NCBI RefSeq assembly: GCF_000308495.1
Contig: NZ_BAFU01000059.1
Location: 62,001 to 126,000, forward strand
Direction of reading: 5' to 3'
DNA length: 64,000 nucleotides
Source of the DNA: Nocardia brevicatena NBRC 12119
GTDB lineage: Bacteria > Actinomycetota > Actinomycetes > Mycobacteriales > Mycobacteriaceae
Part shown: piece by piece, positions 28,591 to 39,405 of the stretch
Layout: the number at the start of each line of letters is the position of its first letter
How positions within the stretch are numbered: position 1 is the stretch's first letter
Notes under the pieces: generated by a model
Databases searched by the model: none
What the model was told of the DNA's origin: nothing
What the model saw: the letters and a program-made list of their open reading frames with translations, nothing else
Position numbers and translations under genes: made by a program

Positions 28591-31500
28591 TCAGCCGCGC
28601 AGCGCCGAATGCAGTTCCTGCAGCGATCGCACCCCGAGCCCGCCGTTGATGGCGGCCTCGATGCCCTGCACCGCGGCCGCGGCCCCCTGCACCGTGGTGA
28701 TACAGGGGATGTTCACGCCCACCGCGGCGCTGCGGATCTCATAGCCGTCGACGCGGGGCCCGGAGTTGCCGTACGGGGTGTTGAACACCATATCCACCTC
28801 GCCGTCGCGGATCTGGTCGACGATGGACGCCGTGGGCGTCCGTGACCCGGCGCCGGGCGGGTCGGAGTGCTTGCGCACGGTCTCGCAGGGAATTCCGTTG
28901 CGGCGCAGCATCTCCGCGGTTCCCTCGGTGGCCAGGATGCGGAACCCGAGATCGTGCAGGCGCTTCACCGGAAACACCATGGACCGCTTGTCCCGGTTGG
29001 CGATCGAGACGAAGACCGTACCCTCGGTGGGCAGCGAGCCGTAGGCAGCGGACTGGCTCTTGGCGAAGGCGGTACCGAAATCCGCGTCGATGCCCATCAC
29101 CTCGCCGGTGGATTTCATCTCCGGGGAGAGCAGCGAGTCGATTCCGCTGCCGTCGGCGCGGCGGAACCGGTGGAAGGGCAGCACGGCCTCCTTCACCGCG
29201 ACCGGAGCGTCGAGCGCCATCTGTCCGCCGTCGCCGTCGGCCGGCAGCAGACCCTCCTTGCGCAGTTCGGCGATGGTGGCGCCGAGCATGATCCGGGCCG
29301 CTGCCTTGGCCAGCGGTACCGCGGTGGCCTTGGACACGAACGGCACGGTGCGGCTGGCGCGCGGATTGGCCTCCAGCACGTACAGCACGTCGTCCTTGAG
29401 CGCGTACTGCACGTTCAGCAGGCCCTTGACGCCGATCCCCTGGGCGAGCGCGACGGTGGACCGGCGCACGGCCTCGATATCGCTGCGGCCCAGCGTGATC
29501 GGCGGCAGCGCGCACGCGGAGTCCCCGGAGTGGATACCCGCTTCCTCGATATGCTCCATAACGCCACCGAGGTACACCTCGTCACCGTCGCAGAGCGCGT
29601 CGACGTCGATTTCGATGGCGTCTTCGAGGAAACGGTCCACCAGCACCGGGTGCTCGGGGCTGAGTTCGGTGGCGCGGGAGATGTAACCCTCGAGGGATTT
29701 CTCGTCGTAGACGATCTCCATACCGCGCCCGCCCAGCACATACGACGGCCGCACCAGCACCGGATAGCCGATATCGGCGGCGATCTTCTTCGCCTGGTCG
29801 AAGGTGGTGGCGGTGCCGTGTTTGGGCGCGGGCAGGCCGGCGGCGACCAGGACGTCGCCGAATTCACCGCGGTCCTCGGCCAGGTCGATGGCGGCGGCAC
29901 TGGTGCCGACCACCGGCACCCCGGCCTCGGTGAGCCGCTGCGCCAGACCGAGCGGGGTCTGACCGCCGAGCTGCACGATCACGCCCGCGACCGTTCCGGA
30001 CTCGGTTTCGGCGTGGTACACCTCGAGCACGTCCTCGAAGGTGAGCGGCTCGAAGTAGAGGCGGTCGGCGGTGTCGTAGTCGGTGGAGACGGTTTCCGGG
30101 TTGCAGTTGACCATGACCGTCTCGTAGCCCGCCTGCGACAGCGTCTGCGCCGCGTGCACGCATGAGTAGTCGAATTCGATACCCTGGCCGATCCGGTTGG
30201 GACCGGAGCCGAGGATGATCACCTTCCCGCGTTCGCGCTGCGGGGCGACCTCGGATTCGGTGGCGGGGTCGAGTTCGTAGCTCGAATAGTGGTACGGGGT
30301 CTTGGCCTCGAACTCCGCGGCACAGGTGTCGACGGTCTTGAACACCGGCCGGATGCCGAGGCGGTGACGCAGGGCACGGACCCCGCTCTCCCCCGCCAGT
30401 TCCGGTCGCAGCGCCGAGATCTGCCGGTCGGACAGACCGTAGTGCTTGGCGCGGCGCAGCAGCTCCTCGTCGAGTACCGGGGCATCCAGGAGTTCGCGCC
30501 GCAGCTCGACCAGACCGGCGATCTCGGCGACGAACCAGGGGTCGATACCGGAGGCGGCGGCCACGTCCTCGACGCTCGCGCCGAACCGTAGGGCACGCTC
30601 CACCTGGTAGAGCCGACCTTCGGTGGGCGTGCGCAGATCATCCAGGATCGACTGGATCGCCGCCTCGACATCGGCCGGATCGGGGGACTTCGGGACCCAG
30701 GCCCCGTCGCCGGCGGTCCAGAAGCCGGCGGCCTTGGTTTCCAGGGAGCGCAGTACCTTGCCGAGCGCTTCGGCGAAGTTGCGACCCAGTGACATGGCCT
30801 CGCCCACCGACTTCATGGTCGTGGTGAGGGTGGGGTCGGCGCCGGGGAACTTCTCGAACGCGAACCGGGGTGCCTTCACCACCACGTAGTCGAGGGTCGG
30901 CTCGAAACAGGCCGGGGTCTCCTTGGTGATGTCGTTGACGATCTCGTCCAGGGTGTAGCCGATGGCGAGCTTTGCGGCGATCTTGGCGATCGGGAACCCG
31001 GTCGCCTTGGACGCCAGCGCCGAGGAGCGCGAGACCCGGGGGTTCATCTCGATGACGATGAGCCGGCCGTCGCGCGGGTTCACCGCGAACTGGATATTGC
31101 AGCCGCCGGTGTCGACGCCGACCTCCCGCAGGATGGCGATGCCCAGATCGCGCATCTTCTGGTATTCGCGGTCGGTGAGCGTCATGGCGGGGGCGACGGT
31201 AACCGAGTCGCCGGTGTGCACACCCATCGGATCGACGTTCTCGATGGAGCACACCACCACGACATTGTCGCGGCCGTCGCGCATCAGCTCGAGCTCGTAT
31301 TCCTTCCAGCCGAGGATGGACTCCTCGATGAGTACGTTCGCCGTCGGCGAGGCGGCCAGACCACCGCCCGCGATCCGGTCCAGGTCCTCGTCGTCGTAGG
31401 CCATACCGGAGCCGAGGCCGCCCATGGTGAACGACGGCCGCACGACCACCGGGAAGCCGAGCTCGGCGACGGTTTCGCGAACCTCCTCCATGGTGAAGCA

Positions 31501-31943
31501 GACCTTGGACCGGGCGCTCTCCCCACCCACCTTGGCGACGATGTCCTTGAACTTCTGCCGATCCTCACCGCGCTGGATGGCATCGAAATCGGCGCCGATC
31601 AGCTCTACCCCGTATTTGTCCAGCACGCCGCGTTCGTGCAGCGCGACCGCCGTGTTCAGGGCGGTCTGTCCGCCGAGGGTGGCCAGCAGCGCGTCGGGGC
31701 GTTCCTTGGCGATGACCTTCTCGACGAATTCCGGGGTGATGGGTTCGACATAGGTGGAGTCCGCGAACTCCGGGTCGGTCATGATCGTGGCCGGGTTGGA
31801 GTTCACCAGCGACACCCGCAGGCCCTCCGACCGCAGCACCCGGCACGCCTGGGTGCCGGAGTAGTCGAATTCACAGGCCTGGCCGATGACGATCGGCCCC
31901 GAACCGATGACCAGGATGTGTTCGAGATCGGTGCGGCGCGGCA

Positions 31944-31944
<1 letters not shown>
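28591..31944 (-). CDS. carB: Carbamoyl-phosphate synthase, large subunit
   Basis: About 1117 residues, typical. It makes carbamoyl phosphate from bicarbonate, ATP and glutamine-derived ammonia for pyrimidines and arginine. It contains two homologous ATP-grasp halves: the first begins [22 protein letters not shown], the second [22 protein letters not shown]. Each has a biotin-carboxylase-like ATP site ([18 protein letters not shown] and [20 protein letters not shown]). The C-terminal regulatory MGS-like domain reads [44 protein letters not shown]. Its ATG overlaps the carA stop (ATGA). Confidence 0.98.
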
Positions 31945-33076
<1,132 letters not shown>

Positions 33077-33080
<4 letters not shown>

Positions 33081-33574
33081 TGTTCGTCTCCCGTCGTCGC
33101 CCGTGCCCATGCCGGATACACCGTTTTGTCGTCACCGCGGAAACCGGTGTCTATCTCGGTCCCGGTCGGCAGTACCCAGCGGATCACCAGGACGCCGTCT
33201 TCTGTCATCACCTTGCCCGCGTGGCCGCGTTCGGTGCGGATCGCGGTAATGGATTCCTCCGGTATCCAGATCGCGGACGCGCCGTCGCGTTCCAGCAGGA
33301 TGCCGCGTTCGAACCTGGTCAGTTCGGCGGTGGCCCGGAAGCCCAGACCACCCACCGCGATCCGGTCCTGCCAACTCGGTGCCATGGTGCTGCCCAGGTA
33401 CAGGCCGGTGGTCGGCTCGAGTACCTGCGCGCCCGGCTCGGCCGGAACCGGGGGCAGATCGCCGATGAGGCCCGCCTGCCGGGCCGAGCGGTTACGCCAC
33501 CCGCGGTACATCAGGTAGACGAACAGCGCCCACAGGGCGATACACAGCACCACCCACAGTGCCCGCTCCATCAC
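33077..33574 (-). CDS. Membrane protein of the pyr operon (PH-like domain)
   Basis: About 165 residues: one N-terminal transmembrane helix ([22 protein letters not shown]) followed by a cytoplasmic basic turn and a beta-rich domain ([41 protein letters not shown], then [17 protein letters not shown] and [18 protein letters not shown]). Homologues occupy the same place between pyrC and carA in mycobacteria (as I recall, Rv1382). Function unknown. Its GTG overlaps the pyrC stop and its stop overlaps the carA start, so it is certainly cotranslated with the pathway; perhaps it localises or scaffolds the enzymes. Confidence 0.88.
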
Positions 33575-34944
33575 CGGCCCCCGAATCCGTCACCCGCGGA
33601 CACGGGCGACGCGGCCACGCCGTCGCGCGCGGTGACCCGGCCGCGCAACAGGGTGGCCGTCACCCGGCCGGGGAGTTGCATCGAGTCGTACGGCGTGTTG
33701 TCGGAGATGCTGGCCAGTTCCGTGGCCTGCACCGTCCAGGTCGCGTCGGGGTCGACCAGCACGAGATTGGCGGGCTCCCCGATCTCGATGGGGCGGCCCT
33801 GATCGTCCAGTCCGACGATCTCGGCGGGCCGTTCGCTCATCACCCGTGCCACCCCGCGCCAGTCCAGCAGGCCGGGGCGCACCATGGTCTCCACCACGAC
33901 CGACAGCGCCGTCTCCAGTCCGAGCATGCCGGGCCGCGCCGCCGAGAACTCACAGCATTTGTCCTGTTCGGCGTGCGGGGCGTGGTCGGTGGCGACACAG
34001 TCGACGATACCGGCGGCCAGTGCCCGGCGCAGCGCCTCGGCGTCGGTGGCCTCGCGCAGCGGCGGGTTGACCTTGTTGACCGCGTCGTAGCTCTCCAGCC
34101 GCGAGTCATCCAGCAGCAGATGATGCGGTGTCACCTCGGCCGTGATCGAAATACCCTGGGACTTGGCCCATTTCAGCAGTTCCACGGTGCCCGCGGTGGA
34201 GGCGTGGCAGATATGCACCCGGGCGCCGGCGTCGCGGGCGAGCAGCGCGTCGCGGGCGACGATGGACTCCTCCGCGGCGCGCGGCCAACCGGCCAGCCCC
34301 AGCCGGGCGGCGGTCGGACCCTCGTGGGCGACCGCACCCACGGTGAGCCGCGGCTCTTCGGCGTGCTGGGCGATGAGCACGCCCAGTGAGGTCGCGTATT
34401 CCAGGGCGCGCCGCATGATCAGCGGGTCGTGGACGCAGTGGCCGTCGTCGGAGAACATGCGCACCGCGCCGACACCCGCGGCCATGGTGCCCATTTCGGC
34501 GAGCTGTTTCCCGGCGAGCCCCACGGTGACGGCACCGACCGGGTAGACATCCACGAGGCCGACCTCCCGGCCGCGCCGCCACACATGGTCGGTGACGACA
34601 TGCGAATCCGCGACCGGGTTGGTATTGGCCATGGCGAAAACCGCCGTGTACCCGCCCAGCGCCGCGGCCGCGGAGCCGGATTCGATGGTCTCGGTGTCCT
34701 CACGCCCGGGTTCGCGCAGATGGGTGTGCAGATCCACGAAACCGGGCAGCAGCACCTGTCCGTGTGCCTCGATGATCTCCGCGTCCAGGACACCCAGATC
34801 GGTGGCGATCTCCCGGACAACCCCGTCCACGATCAGCACATCGACCGGTTCGCCCTCACCGTAGGGCCGGGCGCCCTTGATCAGCACCGTGCCCTGACCG
34901 TTCGCGCTCTGCTCATCCCGGCCCGACCGTGTGCTTTCCGTCAC
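33571..34944 (-). CDS. pyrC: Dihydroorotase
   Basis: About 457 residues, class I type. It cyclises carbamoyl-aspartate to dihydroorotate. Metal-binding signatures: [18 protein letters not shown] near the N-terminus, [27 protein letters not shown] and [14 protein letters not shown] (catalytic Asp). The start is GTG at 34942-34944 ([12 protein letters not shown]), with GGAGG about 11 bases upstream. The frame is open further upstream into a dispersed repeat unit at 34970-35025, whose translation is not part of the family. The stop overlaps the next gene (GTGA). Confidence 0.96.
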   Translation of the reverse strand: MTESTRSGRDEQSANGQGTVLIKGARPYGEGEPVDVLIVDGVVREIATDLGVLDAEIIEAHGQVLLPGFVDLHTHLREPGREDTETIESGSAAAALGGYTAVFAMANTNPVADSHVVTDHVWRRGREVGLVDVYPVGAVTVGLAGKQLAEMGTMAAGVGAVRMFSDDGHCVHDPLIMRRALEYATSLGVLIAQHAEEPRLTVGAVAHEGPTAARLGLAGWPRAAEESIVARDALLARDAGARVHICHASTAGTVELLKWAKSQGISITAEVTPHHLLLDDSRLESYDAVNKVNPPLREATDAEALRRALAAGIVDCVATDHAPHAEQDKCCEFSAARPGMLGLETALSVVVETMVRPGLLDWRGVARVMSERPAEIVGLDDQGRPIEIGEPANLVLVDPDATWTVQATELASISDNTPYDSMQLPGRVTATLLRGRVTARDGVAASPVSAGDGFGGR

Positions 34945-34969
34945 GCGAGCCACCCCCTCCGGGCACCCT

Positions 34970-35025
34970 CCGGGGTCACGAGGGCCCCGACCCGCGCCGC
35001 CTCCGGCGGCGCAATCGAACACAGC
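34970..35025 (-). repeat. Single dispersed repeat unit between pyrB and pyrC
   Basis: Read on the minus strand, this matches the 4546 array: GCTGTGTTCGATTGCGCCGCC, then GGCGGCGCGG, then GGGGCCCTCGTGACCCCGG. It lies between the pyrB stop and the pyrC start, the only junction in pyrR-pyrB-pyrC-carA-carB without a start/stop overlap. The inner GCGCCGCC/GGCGGCGC block forms an 8-bp hairpin. Confidence 0.7.
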
Positions 35026-35029
35026 CCGC

Positions 35030-35986
35030 TCATGCCGCGGCCTCCTGTACGCCTACCAGTAGGCGGAACAACACCGCCATGCGCATATGGACTCCGTTCG
35101 TCACCTGTTGGAGGATGGCCGCCCGCGGTGAATCGGCCACCGAGGAGGCGATTTCCATCCCGCGCAGCATCGGGCCCGGGTGCAGGACCACCGCGTGGTC
35201 GTCGAGCAGGGCGAGCCTGCGTTCGGACAGTCCGTAGTGCACCGCATATTCGCGGGCCGACGGGAAGAATCCCCCATTCATCCGCTCCGCTTGCACCCGC
35301 AGCATCAGCACCGCGTCCGCACCCGGCAGTTCGGCGTCCAGATCCGCCGACACCCGCACCGGCCAGCCGCTCACCCCCACCGGCAGCAGGGTGTGTGGCG
35401 CCACCAGCACCACCTCCGCGCCGAGGGTGGACAGCAGGAACGCATTGGACCGCGCCACCCGGCTGTGCAGGATATCGCCGACGATCACCACCCGCCGGCC
35501 CGCGATATCGCCGAGCCGCTGACGCAGGGTCAACGCGTCCAACAGCGCCTGGGTGGGGTGTTCGTGCGTTCCGTCACCGGCGTTGATCACCGCCGGCACC
35601 GAACTCGCCGTACGCCGTGACCAGCTCTCGAACCAGTGCGCGATCTGGTGCGCGGCACCGGAGGACGGATGCCGCACGATGAGTGCGTCCGCCCCGGCCG
35701 CGTGCAGGGTGAGCGCGGTATCGCGCAGCGATTCGCCCTTGGCGACCGAGGAACTGCTCGCGCTCACATTGATCACATCGGCGCTCATCCACTTGCCCGC
35801 AACCTCGAAGGAGACCCGGGTACGGGTGGAGTTCTCGAAGAACACCGTCATCACGGTGCGCCCGCGCAGGGTCGGCAGTTTGCGCACTTCCCGTCCGAGC
35901 AGTGCCTGTTCGAACCGTTCGGCCTCGTCGAGCAACTCGGTGGCGGCGGGACGGTCCAGGTCGGTGACGGTCAGCAGATGCCTCAC
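35030..35986 (-). CDS. pyrB: Aspartate carbamoyltransferase, catalytic subunit
   Basis: About 318 residues. It joins carbamoyl phosphate and aspartate. Signatures: [17 protein letters not shown] (carbamoyl-phosphate loop), [13 protein letters not shown] (80s loop), [35 protein letters not shown] and [12 protein letters not shown]. No pyrI regulatory subunit gene is nearby. GTG at 35984-35986 overlaps the pyrR stop (GTGA), with an AGGAGG just upstream. Confidence 0.97.
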   Translation of the reverse strand: MRHLLTVTDLDRPAATELLDEAERFEQALLGREVRKLPTLRGRTVMTVFFENSTRTRVSFEVAGKWMSADVINVSASSSSVAKGESLRDTALTLHAAGADALIVRHPSSGAAHQIAHWFESWSRRTASSVPAVINAGDGTHEHPTQALLDALTLRQRLGDIAGRRVVIVGDILHSRVARSNAFLLSTLGAEVVLVAPHTLLPVGVSGWPVRVSADLDAELPGADAVLMLRVQAERMNGGFFPSAREYAVHYGLSERRLALLDDHAVVLHPGPMLRGMEIASSVADSPRAAILQQVTNGVHMRMAVLFRLLVGVQEAAA

Positions 35987-36654
35987 CGGGACTCCTCCTG
36001 ATGCAGATAGACGCCGTCGCGGCCGTCGTGCTCGGTGAGTAGCACGGAGATGTCCTCGCTGCGCGCGGTCGGCACGTTTTTGCCGACGTAGTCGGCGCGG
36101 ATCGGTAGTTCACGGTGGCCGCGGTCGACGAGTACCGCCAGTTGCACGGCGCGGGGGCGGCCCAGATCCCGGAGCCCGTCCAGTGCGGAGCGGACGGTGC
36201 GTCCGGAGAACAGCACATCGTCGACCAGCACGACCAGCGCGTCCTCGATTCCCCCCTCGGGCACCGAGGTGCGTTCCAGGGGGCGGTGCGGACGGGTGCG
36301 CAGGTCGTCGCGGTAGAGGGTGATATCGAGGGAGCCGAGCGCGGGGCGGACCTCGGAGAACTCCTCGATCTTGTCGGTGAGCCGCGCGGCGAGCGTGGTG
36401 CCGCGGGTAGGGATACCGATCAGCACGACCCGGGCAGCGTCCGGCTCACCCGAGTCGAGCGCGGTCTTCTCGATGATCTGATGCGCCATCCGCGCGATGG
36501 TCCGTCCCACATCGGACGGCGACAGCAGTTCCCGCCCCGCCGCCACCCACTCCGGAGTGTGCCGCTGCGCTTGACCGCCGGTCGTCTTCTGTCCACCCTC
36601 CGCCGATGCCTCGGCAGCGCCGGACGTGGCGGCCCTTTCCTCGGGCACAGCCAT
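35983..36654 (-). CDS. pyrR: PyrR bifunctional regulator / uracil phosphoribosyltransferase
   Basis: About 223 residues; the family core starts near residue 40 after an Ala/Glu/Gln-rich tail. PyrR senses UMP and PRPP and binds pyr mRNA. Core features: [32 protein letters not shown], and the PRPP-binding loop [21 protein letters not shown]. The start is ATG at 36652-36654 ([12 protein letters not shown]) with AAGGAGG five bases upstream. That ribosome binding site is part of a PyrR-type RNA loop at 36660-36697, so the protein probably represses its own translation. Confidence 0.96.
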   Translation of the reverse strand: MAVPEERAATSGAAEASAEGGQKTTGGQAQRHTPEWVAAGRELLSPSDVGRTIARMAHQIIEKTALDSGEPDAARVVLIGIPTRGTTLAARLTDKIEEFSEVRPALGSLDITLYRDDLRTRPHRPLERTSVPEGGIEDALVVLVDDVLFSGRTVRSALDGLRDLGRPRAVQLAVLVDRGHRELPIRADYVGKNVPTARSEDISVLLTEHDGRDGVYLHQEESR

Positions 36655-36659
36655 GCCGA

Positions 36660-36697
36660 CCTCCTTCCCCGCCTCACTGGACGGTCCGTTAAAGGAT
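36660..36697 (-). promoter_or_regulatory. PyrR-binding RNA loop over the pyrR ribosome binding site
   Basis: Read 5' to 3' on the minus strand the leader has ATCCTTTAACGGA, then the closing pair CCG around the loop TCCAGTGAGG and CGG, then GGAAGGAGG. This matches the Bacillus binding loop, whose core is CTTTAA, then a short stem around TCCAGAGAGG, then AAGGA. The lower stem TCCTT/AAGGA includes the ribosome binding site, so bound PyrR would block initiation, as described for mycobacteria. Identification is by motif only. Confidence 0.82.
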
Positions 36698-36711
36698 GTC
36701 TTACGCACAGC

Positions 36712-36741
36712 AGCCTAGCAGCCCGCCGAGAGCGCTTTTCA
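36712..36741 (-). promoter_or_regulatory. Possible pyr operon promoter
   Basis: On the minus strand TAGGCT (36712-36717) is a good actinobacterial -10; TGAAAA 18 bases upstream (36736-36741) is a poor -35. The start of transcription would be near 36705, giving a short leader that contains the whole PyrR loop. Confidence 0.38.
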
Positions 36742-36992
36742 CCAGGTGAGAGGCTGGTATTCAAGTGTGGGCCGGGCCACGGCGCATCGGCCCGACCTCC
36801 CGGTATGTGGCCGATGGCGCATCATGGTGTGACGCAGCGGAAGCCGTGTCGCTTGCGGATCGCGGTGACCGGCCGGTCGGAGGATCGCACCGGGCGTGGT
36901 ACCGAGGCCCGGCGGTAGTGACCCCGAAACGCCCGATATCGAAGTGACTGCCGGGCAGGACCGACTCGGTCGCCGACGCGGCGCCTCACATC

Positions 36993-37008
36993 CTGAACAT
37001 ATGTTCGA
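36993..37008. promoter_or_regulatory. LexA/SOS box upstream of the alkB-like gene
   Basis: CTGAACATATGTTCGA contains the perfect palindrome GAACATATGTTC and matches the Gram-positive/mycobacterial SOS consensus TCGAACNNNNGTTCGA at 14 of its 16 positions (counting the four free ones). It ends 20 bases before the ATG at 37029, where LexA would cover the promoter. Confidence 0.78.
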
Positions 37009-37028
37009 TATCGAGTACTCTCGGCCGC

Positions 37029-37655
37029 ATGGCCGCTCCGCTGCGGGGATCGCTGCTCGACGGATTCGACGAGGTCCGACTCGAACCGTCGACACCACTG
37101 CACCGGACCCGGCTCGCGCACGGAGCGTGGGTGGACCTGCGCCCCGGATGGCTGCGCGGCGCCGACGAACTGTTCCACCGACTGGTGGTATCCGTGCCGT
37201 GGCGGACCGAGCGGCGGGCGATGTACGACCGCGTGGTGGACGTGCCACGACTGGTCCGCTTCTACCCGGAATCCGCTCCCCTCCCCGATCCGATACTCGA
37301 CGAAGCCCGGGACGCCCTGAGTGACTATTACCGTTCGGAGTTGGGAGAACCGTTTCGCACGGCGGGCCTGTGCTATTACCGCGACGGGCGCGACAGTGTC
37401 GCCTGGCACGGTGACACCATAGGCCGGGGCGCCCATGAGGACACCCTCGTCGCCATTCTCACCTTGGGGGCCCCGCGACCGTTGCTGCTGCGACCTCGCA
37501 CCGGCGGGCCGAGCCTGCGCTTCCGGCCCGGCCACGGCGACCTGCTGGTCATGGGCGGTTCCTGCCAACGCACCTGGGAGCACTCGGTTCCCAAGGCCCG
37601 CCCTACCGTCGGCCCGCGTATCAGCGTGCAGTTCCGCCCGCGCAATGTGCGCTGA
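37029..37655 (+). CDS. AlkB-like 2-oxoglutarate/Fe(II)-dependent dioxygenase
   Basis: About 208 residues, AlkB family length. It probably removes alkyl lesions (1-methyladenine, 3-methylcytosine) from DNA or RNA by oxidation. Motifs: the nucleotide-recognition region RAMYDRVVDVPRLVRFY, CYYRDGRDSVAWHGDT (first iron ligands His and Asp), the distal His in CQRTWEHSVPK, and the 2-oxoglutarate-binding arginines in VGPRISVQFRPR. ATG at 37029 with GGCCGC upstream; no clear ribosome binding site. A LexA-type box lies just upstream, so it is probably induced by DNA damage. Confidence 0.9.
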   Translation: MAAPLRGSLLDGFDEVRLEPSTPLHRTRLAHGAWVDLRPGWLRGADELFHRLVVSVPWRTERRAMYDRVVDVPRLVRFYPESAPLPDPILDEARDALSDYYRSELGEPFRTAGLCYYRDGRDSVAWHGDTIGRGAHEDTLVAILTLGAPRPLLLRPRTGGPSLRFRPGHGDLLVMGGSCQRTWEHSVPKARPTVGPRISVQFRPRNVR

Positions 37656-37676
37656 TCAGGCGATCGACCCCGTCGT

Positions 37677-38249
37677 TCAGGCGCGCACCACGGACTCGAC
37701 CAGCGCCCGCACCGCGGCCAGCAATCGGTCGATGTCGCCCGCTCGGGCCATCCTCGGCACCACCTCCCCGGCCAGGCCCGCCAGCAGCAGCCGGCCCACG
37801 ACCTCCGCGTCCAGATCCGGGCGCGCCCGGCTCAGCAGGTCGGTGATGTGCCGATCCCAGAATGCGTGGAACTCCGCGGTGCGCGGATGCGGTGGTTCGG
37901 TCCGGTAGGCGACCATCAGCTCGAGATTGTCGACGATCATCCGCGCCATGGCCTCGAAATACGCCATCAAGCGTTCCCCGGGCGGGGCGCCCGGACCCAA
38001 CGGCGGCGGGCCGTTGGTCACCTCGTCCATCAGCGTCTGCGCGCTCTCGGCGACCATCTCGTGCAACAGGCCTGCGCGGCTGCCGAAGCGGTGGAAGATC
38101 GTGCCCTTGCCCACGCCGGCCGCCGCGGCGACCCGGTCCATGGTGATGGCGGCGGCGCCGTGTTCGGCCAGCAGCGCTGCGGTGGCGTCGAGTATCGCGC
38201 GCCGGTTACGCGCGGCGTCGGCACGCTCTTTCGGGCGGCGCTCGGTCAT
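37677..38249 (-). CDS. TetR family transcriptional regulator
   Basis: About 190 residues. The N-terminal helix-turn-helix reads ILDATAALLAEHGAAAITMDRVAAAAGVGKGTIFHRFGSR; the rest is a TetR ligand domain with LLLAGLAGEVVPRMARAG. The start is ATG at 38247-38249 (MTERRPKERADA) with AAAGGG five bases upstream. It is divergent from the oxidoreductase at 38335 across a region with two matching half-dyads, so it probably represses that gene and itself. Confidence 0.9.
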   Translation of the reverse strand: MTERRPKERADAARNRRAILDATAALLAEHGAAAITMDRVAAAAGVGKGTIFHRFGSRAGLLHEMVAESAQTLMDEVTNGPPPLGPGAPPGERLMAYFEAMARMIVDNLELMVAYRTEPPHPRTAEFHAFWDRHITDLLSRARPDLDAEVVGRLLLAGLAGEVVPRMARAGDIDRLLAAVRALVESVVRA

Positions 38250-38269
38250 GGCACCCTTTCGTTGACAAC

Positions 38270-38319
38270 TTGACCGTCGGTCCATATTCTCGTTCACAAT
38301 TAAGTGGGCCGTCAGTCAA
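38270..38319. promoter_or_regulatory. Paired TetR operators between tetR and the oxidoreductase
   Basis: TTGACCGTCGGTCCA (38270-38284) and, in inverted orientation, TTGACTGACGGCCCA (38305-38319 on the minus strand) agree at 12 of 15 positions and are 20 bases apart. Each has a GAC-N5-GTC-like internal dyad. The right-hand copy ends three bases before an ATG at 38323, and the intervening AT-rich stretch probably contains both promoters. Confidence 0.68.
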
Positions 38320-38334
38320 GTTATGGGGTTATCA

Positions 38335-39306
38335 ATGCAGGCAATCGTAATGACCGAGACGGGCGGGCCCGAGGTGCTCGTCGTCCGCGACGTTCCCGTA
38401 CCCGCCCCGGAGCCCGGGGAGGTCCTGATTCGCGTCGAGGCCGTCCCGGTGCTGTATCCCGAGGTCGCCCTGCGCGCCGGCGTCTTCCCTATGGCGGCGC
38501 AACCGCCGGTGGTATTCGGATTCCAGGCGGCGGGCGTGGTCACCGAGATCGGATCCGATGTCTCCGAGGAGTATCTCGGGCGGCGCGTGGTGGTGGCGAC
38601 CGACGGCACCGGCTCGTACGCCGAATACGTCAGCGTCCCGGCCGGATCGGCGACCGCCATCCCCGACGGCCTCTCGACGGACGAGGCCGCCGCCACGCTC
38701 ATGAGCGGCGCGGTCGCGCTCACCCTGTTGGAAACCGCCCGGTTCACGGGCACAGAGACGGTTCTCGTCGAGGCGGGCGCGACGGGCGTCGGCAGCTATC
38801 TGGTCCAGTTGGCGAAGGAGGCCGGAGCGGCACGTGTGCTCGCCACGGCCGGCGGTGCGACCAAGGTCGAACGGGCACGCGAACTGGGAGCCGACGAGGT
38901 CCTCGACCACAGCGATCCGGACTGGATCCGGCAGGCCCGCTTGCTGCTCGACCCCGCGACGGTCGACGTCGTATTCGATTCCATCGGCGGCACGAGCGCC
39001 CACGCTCTACTCGACCTCATGACACCGGACAGGGGTCGGATGCTCACCTACGGATGGTTGTCCGGAGCACCGGCACAGGTGACGGCCGGCGATCTGCTCG
39101 CGCGGGGTCTGACCCTCACCGCCTGCGCTGGGCCCGCATGGTTGGCCCGGGTGCACCGGGCCCGCTCGGCGGCCCTGGCCCGCGCGGCAACACTCGTCCC
39201 CGCCGTGGAGACCGTACTGCCGCTGGATCGGGCGGCTCATGCGCACGAATTGGTCGAAGCGCGGGCACCGCTCGGCAAGATCATCCTGCGCCCCGGCGAA
39301 CGGTAA
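38335..39306 (+). CDS. Zinc-independent alcohol dehydrogenase / quinone oxidoreductase
   Basis: About 323 residues, medium-chain dehydrogenase fold. It resembles NADPH:quinone oxidoreductases: MQAIVMTETGGPEVLVV, an N-terminal GroES-like domain (PVPAPEPGEVLIRVEA), an alanine-rich entry to the nucleotide fold, then VLVEAGATGVGSYLVQLAKEAGA (AxGxxG nucleotide motif) and VVFDSIGG. No cysteine-rich structural zinc loop is present. The start is ATG at 38335 (a weak GGGG upstream); ATG at 38323 would add four residues. The TetR divergent pair implies induction by a small molecule, perhaps a quinone or aldehyde. Confidence 0.9.
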   Translation: MQAIVMTETGGPEVLVVRDVPVPAPEPGEVLIRVEAVPVLYPEVALRAGVFPMAAQPPVVFGFQAAGVVTEIGSDVSEEYLGRRVVVATDGTGSYAEYVSVPAGSATAIPDGLSTDEAAATLMSGAVALTLLETARFTGTETVLVEAGATGVGSYLVQLAKEAGAARVLATAGGATKVERARELGADEVLDHSDPDWIRQARLLLDPATVDVVFDSIGGTSAHALLDLMTPDRGRMLTYGWLSGAPAQVTAGDLLARGLTLTACAGPAWLARVHRARSAALARAATLVPAVETVLPLDRAAHAHELVEARAPLGKIILRPGER

Positions 39307-39405
39307 CGGTCGACGCAGTCGAAATCGATCCGCGGCGAAGCGCGCCACGGTCGTCCGCCGGTTCCCGGTACGGGCCCGCCGGGCAGGTGTATCGGGAATC
39401 GGCGA

